Shown: piece by piece, positions 60,664-64,000 of the stretch
Position numbering within the stretch: position 1 is the first letter of the stretch
How the letters are laid out: the number at the start of each line of letters is the position of its first letter
Assembly (NCBI GenBank): GCA_029865845.1
Contig: JARXAM010000023.1
Location: forward strand, 50,663 to 114,662
DNA from: Rhodoferax sp.
Lineage (GTDB): Bacteria; Pseudomonadota; Gammaproteobacteria; Burkholderiales; Burkholderiaceae_C
DNA: 64,000 nt
Direction: 5' to 3'
Position numbers and translations under genes: made by a program
The notes under the pieces: generated by a model
Told to the model about the DNA's origin: nothing
Seen by the model: the letters and a program-made list of their open reading frames with translations, nothing else
The model's database searches: none

Positions 60664-62481
60664 ATGGCAACAGAGCGGGTATCCGGTCGTGCATCTGACG
60701 ATGTACAGGACCATGGCGAGACTAGGCGTTTGGCGCCCATGGCCGCCGTGGTGGGCAGCACTGCGGGCCTGGCCGCATGTGGTGGGGGTGGCAGCGATAG
60801 TGGCTCCGGTGTTCTGGGTGGCACCGATGGCAACCTGTTGGGCAGCTCCACCACCCCTTCCCCTTTGGTGCCGGCTACTGACGCGCAAGCAGCGCGCTTC
60901 TTGCTGCATGCCAGCTTTGCCGTTACCGATGCTGACATCGCTGCGCTGCGCAGCCTAGGGTACTCCGCCTGGCTGGACGCAGAGATTGCCAAAGCACCCG
61001 GCACCAGTGGTTGGGACTGGCTCAACAGCGAGGGCTACAACAACATCCAGAGCCCGAGCAACTTTTACGACACCACCGCCGCTGGCGACTACATGGTGTG
61101 GGGGCAATTAATGTCTGCGCCCGACCCGGTGCGCAAACGCGCCGCCTTGGCGTGGTCCGAACTGATGGTGGTGTCCCTCAGTGGCATCTCTACCATCTGG
61201 CGCATTTACGCCATGGCGGGGTATTGGGACACGCTGGTGACGCATGCCTTGGGCAACTTTCGCGACCTGCTGGAGGCGATCACCCTCAACTCCGCCATGG
61301 GCCACTACCTCAATACCAAGGGCAACCTCAAAGAAAACACGGCCACCGGACGCCAGCCTGACGAAAACTACGCCCGTGAGGTGATGCAGCTATTTAGCAT
61401 TGGTCTGTACCTGCTCAAGCCCGATGGCACGCTCGATCTGGACGCCCAGGGCAACCCGCAGGAAACCTATGGCGCAAGCGACGTGAGCCAACTGGCGCGG
61501 GTCTTCACCGGCTACGACGTGGACATGAGCCAAAGCCCGTACACCCCAGTGCCCCAAGTTGGAGGTGGCAGCCGCAACATTCCTGCGCCCGCATTTCACC
61601 GCCTGCCGCTCAAGCTCAACCCGGCCAACCATTCCACCCTGGAGGCCACTTTTTTGGGTGTCACGATACCGGCCAACACGCCCGCCGACGAGGCCCTGAA
61701 AACGGCGCTGGACACGCTGTTTCTTCACCCCAACACCGCCCCCTTTATTTGCAAGCAACTCATCCAGCGCCTGGTCACCAGCAACCCCAGCCCGGCCTAC
61801 GTGGGGCGTGTGGTGGCGGTGTTTGCCAACAACGGCAAAGGAGTACGAGGCGATCTTGCACAAGTGTTCAAGGCGGTCGTGATGGACAGTGAAGCCCTGA
61901 GCGCAGACGGCCTGACTGACCCCGAGTTCGGCAAGCTGCGCGAGCCGATGCTGCGCTTGTTGCAGTGGGGGCGCACGTTTGGCGTGGGTTCGGCCAACGG
62001 TACCTGGAAGATCAGCGACCTGAGTACCGCCGGCGACGAACTCGGCCAAAGCCCGCTGCGCGCGCCCTCGGTGTTTAACTTCTTCCGGCCAGGCTATGTG
62101 CCAGCCTCCACCGTGTCAGCACCTGCCACCGGCTTGAGCGAGGGCAAGGTGGCTCCAGAGTTCCAAATCGTCAATGAAACCAGCGTGAGCGGTTACCTGA
62201 ACTACATCATGGGTGTCATCGACGGTGGCATTGGCGGGGGCGACATCAAGGTGGCCTACACCGCCGAGTTGGCCCTGGTGTTGGACCCCGCCGCTTTGGT
62301 GCAAAGGCTGAATCTCTTGCTGACGGCGGGGCAGTTGTCGCAAGGCACCATGGACCTGATTGCCGCCACGCTACGAACGGTGCCCGTCACGGCCAGCAGC
62401 ACCGCTACGCTCAAACGTAACCGGGTTTGTGCAGCCGTGTTCATGGTCATGGCCAGTGTGCAGTACCTGGTTCAAAAGTAG
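60664..62481 (+). CDS. DUF1800 domain protein, lipoprotein-like
   Basis: 605 aa; ARFLLHASFAVTDADIAALRSLGYSAWLDAEI; NYAREVMQLFSIGLYLL; lipobox-like AGLAACGGGG. Confidence 0.88.
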   Translation: MATERVSGRASDDVQDHGETRRLAPMAAVVGSTAGLAACGGGGSDSGSGVLGGTDGNLLGSSTTPSPLVPATDAQAARFLLHASFAVTDADIAALRSLGYSAWLDAEIAKAPGTSGWDWLNSEGYNNIQSPSNFYDTTAAGDYMVWGQLMSAPDPVRKRAALAWSELMVVSLSGISTIWRIYAMAGYWDTLVTHALGNFRDLLEAITLNSAMGHYLNTKGNLKENTATGRQPDENYAREVMQLFSIGLYLLKPDGTLDLDAQGNPQETYGASDVSQLARVFTGYDVDMSQSPYTPVPQVGGGSRNIPAPAFHRLPLKLNPANHSTLEATFLGVTIPANTPADEALKTALDTLFLHPNTAPFICKQLIQRLVTSNPSPAYVGRVVAVFANNGKGVRGDLAQVFKAVVMDSEALSADGLTDPEFGKLREPMLRLLQWGRTFGVGSANGTWKISDLSTAGDELGQSPLRAPSVFNFFRPGYVPASTVSAPATGLSEGKVAPEFQIVNETSVSGYLNYIMGVIDGGIGGGDIKVAYTAELALVLDPAALVQRLNLLLTAGQLSQGTMDLIAATLRTVPVTASSTATLKRNRVCAAVFMVMASVQYLVQK

Positions 62482-62490
62482 GAGATTCAG

Positions 62491-63996
62491 ATGGCTCACC
62501 ACGCTACCCACGACGCCCAACGCCGCCAGTTTCTGCGCCGAACCGCGCAAATGGCATTGGGTGGTACCGCCCTTCCGCTGGCCCTGAACATGGCCGCCAT
62601 GGGCGAAGCCGCCGCCTTCAACGCACCTGCCGGTGACTACAAGGCACTGGTGTGCATCTTCCTGACCGGCGGCAATGACTACGCCAACACCCTGGTCCCG
62701 TTTGATGACGCTAACTACAACCTCTACAGCACCATCCGGGGCGGGGGGGCAGGCCAAACCGCAGGGGGCATCGCCTTGGCCAAGTCGTCCCTGGCAGCCA
62801 CCTTGCTCACGCCCCTGAGCCCACCGCTAGACAGCCAGGGCCAGGCCGGGCGCCAGTTTGCGTTGCATCCATCCATGACCGCGCTGGCGCAGCTCTTCAA
62901 TACCGGCAAGATGGCGGTACAGCTCAATGTGGGGCCCTTGGTCAAACCGCTGACGCGCACCCAGTACGTGAACGCGGACAAGCGTCTCTACCCCCGCCCA
63001 CGGCAGTTGTTTTCTCACAATGACCAGCAAAGCGTGTGGCAGTCCTCGTCGCCCGAAGGGGCCAAAGCGGGGTGGGGCGGACATTTGGGCGACAAGGCCC
63101 TGGAAAACAGCCTGAATGCCACGTCGGTGTTTACCAACATCTCGGTGGCGGGCAATGCGGTGTATTTGTCAGGCGACATGGCCCTGCAATACCAAGTGAG
63201 CACGGGCGGTGCCATCAAGATCAAGGCCGCTACCGCATCCACCGCGTTGGGCCATGCCGCACTGCCGGCGGCGGTGTACAGCATGTTGCACAACCAAACC
63301 AGTGCCCATAAATTGGAGAATGAATACTTGGCCATCACCCGGCGGGCGCTGGACTCCGAGACCACCGTCAGCGCAGCGCTGGCGGCCCCCGCCCCAGCCA
63401 CGGTGTTTCCGGCAGATGCGCTGGGCAAGCAGTTGCAAATGGTGGCGCGCCTGATCCAGGGCCATACCGTGCTGGGGGTACGCAGGCAGGTGTACTTTGT
63501 GTCCATCGGTGGCTTTGATCTGCACGACAACCTGATTCGCGACCACGGCGGACTTCTGGGCAGCGTCAGCGATGCGATGGCGGCGTTCTACAACGCCACG
63601 GTCGCGATGGGGCTGGAGCGGCAGGTGACCGCGTTCACCGCGTCTGACTTTGGTCGCACGCTCACCTCCAACGGCGATGGCTCCGACCACGGCTGGGGCG
63701 GGCACCATTTTGTCGTGGGCGGAGCCGTGAATGGCCAGCGCTTTTATGGCGAGGCACCGCCCATCAACGTGACCGATGGCGCGGGCTCGCCCAAGGTCTA
63801 TGCCCCCGCCGAGCAGTGGCATGTGGGGCAGGGGCGTTTGCTGCCCCGCACCTCGGTGGACCAGTACGCGGCCACCTTGGCCAAATGGTTTGGTGTGACC
63901 GACGCCGAAATGCCCCAGGTGCTGGCCAACATCAACAACTTTGGTGTGCCAGCGGGCCGGCCCGATTACCCGTGGGACTTGGGCTTTATGGCCTGA
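62491..63996 (+). CDS. DUF1501 domain protein with Tat-like signal
   Basis: 501 aa; RRQFLRRTAQMALGGTALPLAL leader; VCIFLTGGNDYANTLVPFD; SDFGRTLTSNGDGSDHGWGGHHFVVGGAVNG. Confidence 0.9.
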   Translation: MAHHATHDAQRRQFLRRTAQMALGGTALPLALNMAAMGEAAAFNAPAGDYKALVCIFLTGGNDYANTLVPFDDANYNLYSTIRGGGAGQTAGGIALAKSSLAATLLTPLSPPLDSQGQAGRQFALHPSMTALAQLFNTGKMAVQLNVGPLVKPLTRTQYVNADKRLYPRPRQLFSHNDQQSVWQSSSPEGAKAGWGGHLGDKALENSLNATSVFTNISVAGNAVYLSGDMALQYQVSTGGAIKIKAATASTALGHAALPAAVYSMLHNQTSAHKLENEYLAITRRALDSETTVSAALAAPAPATVFPADALGKQLQMVARLIQGHTVLGVRRQVYFVSIGGFDLHDNLIRDHGGLLGSVSDAMAAFYNATVAMGLERQVTAFTASDFGRTLTSNGDGSDHGWGGHHFVVGGAVNGQRFYGEAPPINVTDGAGSPKVYAPAEQWHVGQGRLLPRTSVDQYAATLAKWFGVTDAEMPQVLANINNFGVPAGRPDYPWDLGFMA

Positions 63997-64000
63997 GGCC

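Overview
This 64 kb window looks like a chromosomal segment from a high-GC betaproteobacterium, probably Burkholderiales/Comamonadaceae-like judging by gene order and protein motifs; no database search was possible. Most of it is core genome: glnE, rfaE2, yhdP, mltA, yajC-secD-secF, smg-dprA-LysM, def-fmt, azlCD, pgk, pyk, fba, purC, purE-purK, tsaC/Sua5, dacB, tsaB-rimI, a UDG-family gene and pyrF. Two accessory cassettes interrupt the core. Cassette A (34452-42634) is a tight four-gene operon: Res-like DEAH helicase/nuclease, PemK/MazF-like toxin, beta-class DNA methyltransferase and SWIM zinc-finger protein. It lies between the fba terminator and purC. Cassette B (52116-57430) is a two-gene, translationally coupled operon: an AAA/DUF4143 ATPase, then a 1346-aa protein with an N-terminal NACHT/STAND-like NTPase, a long predicted helical middle and a C-terminal PD-(D/E)XK-like motif. 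It is preceded by a perfect 32-bp palindrome that overlaps both the start codon and a predicted -10 box. These two cassettes are the best candidates for an undescribed (defence-like) system. Smaller leads are a membrane-lipid cluster divergent from a ferritin-like diiron protein, a degenerate HD-GYP protein, and a 45-aa membrane ORF whose start codon overlaps that of mltA in antiparallel. No tRNA, rRNA, CRISPR array, transposase or integrase was recognised. Family assignments come from motif recognition and hand-read translations.
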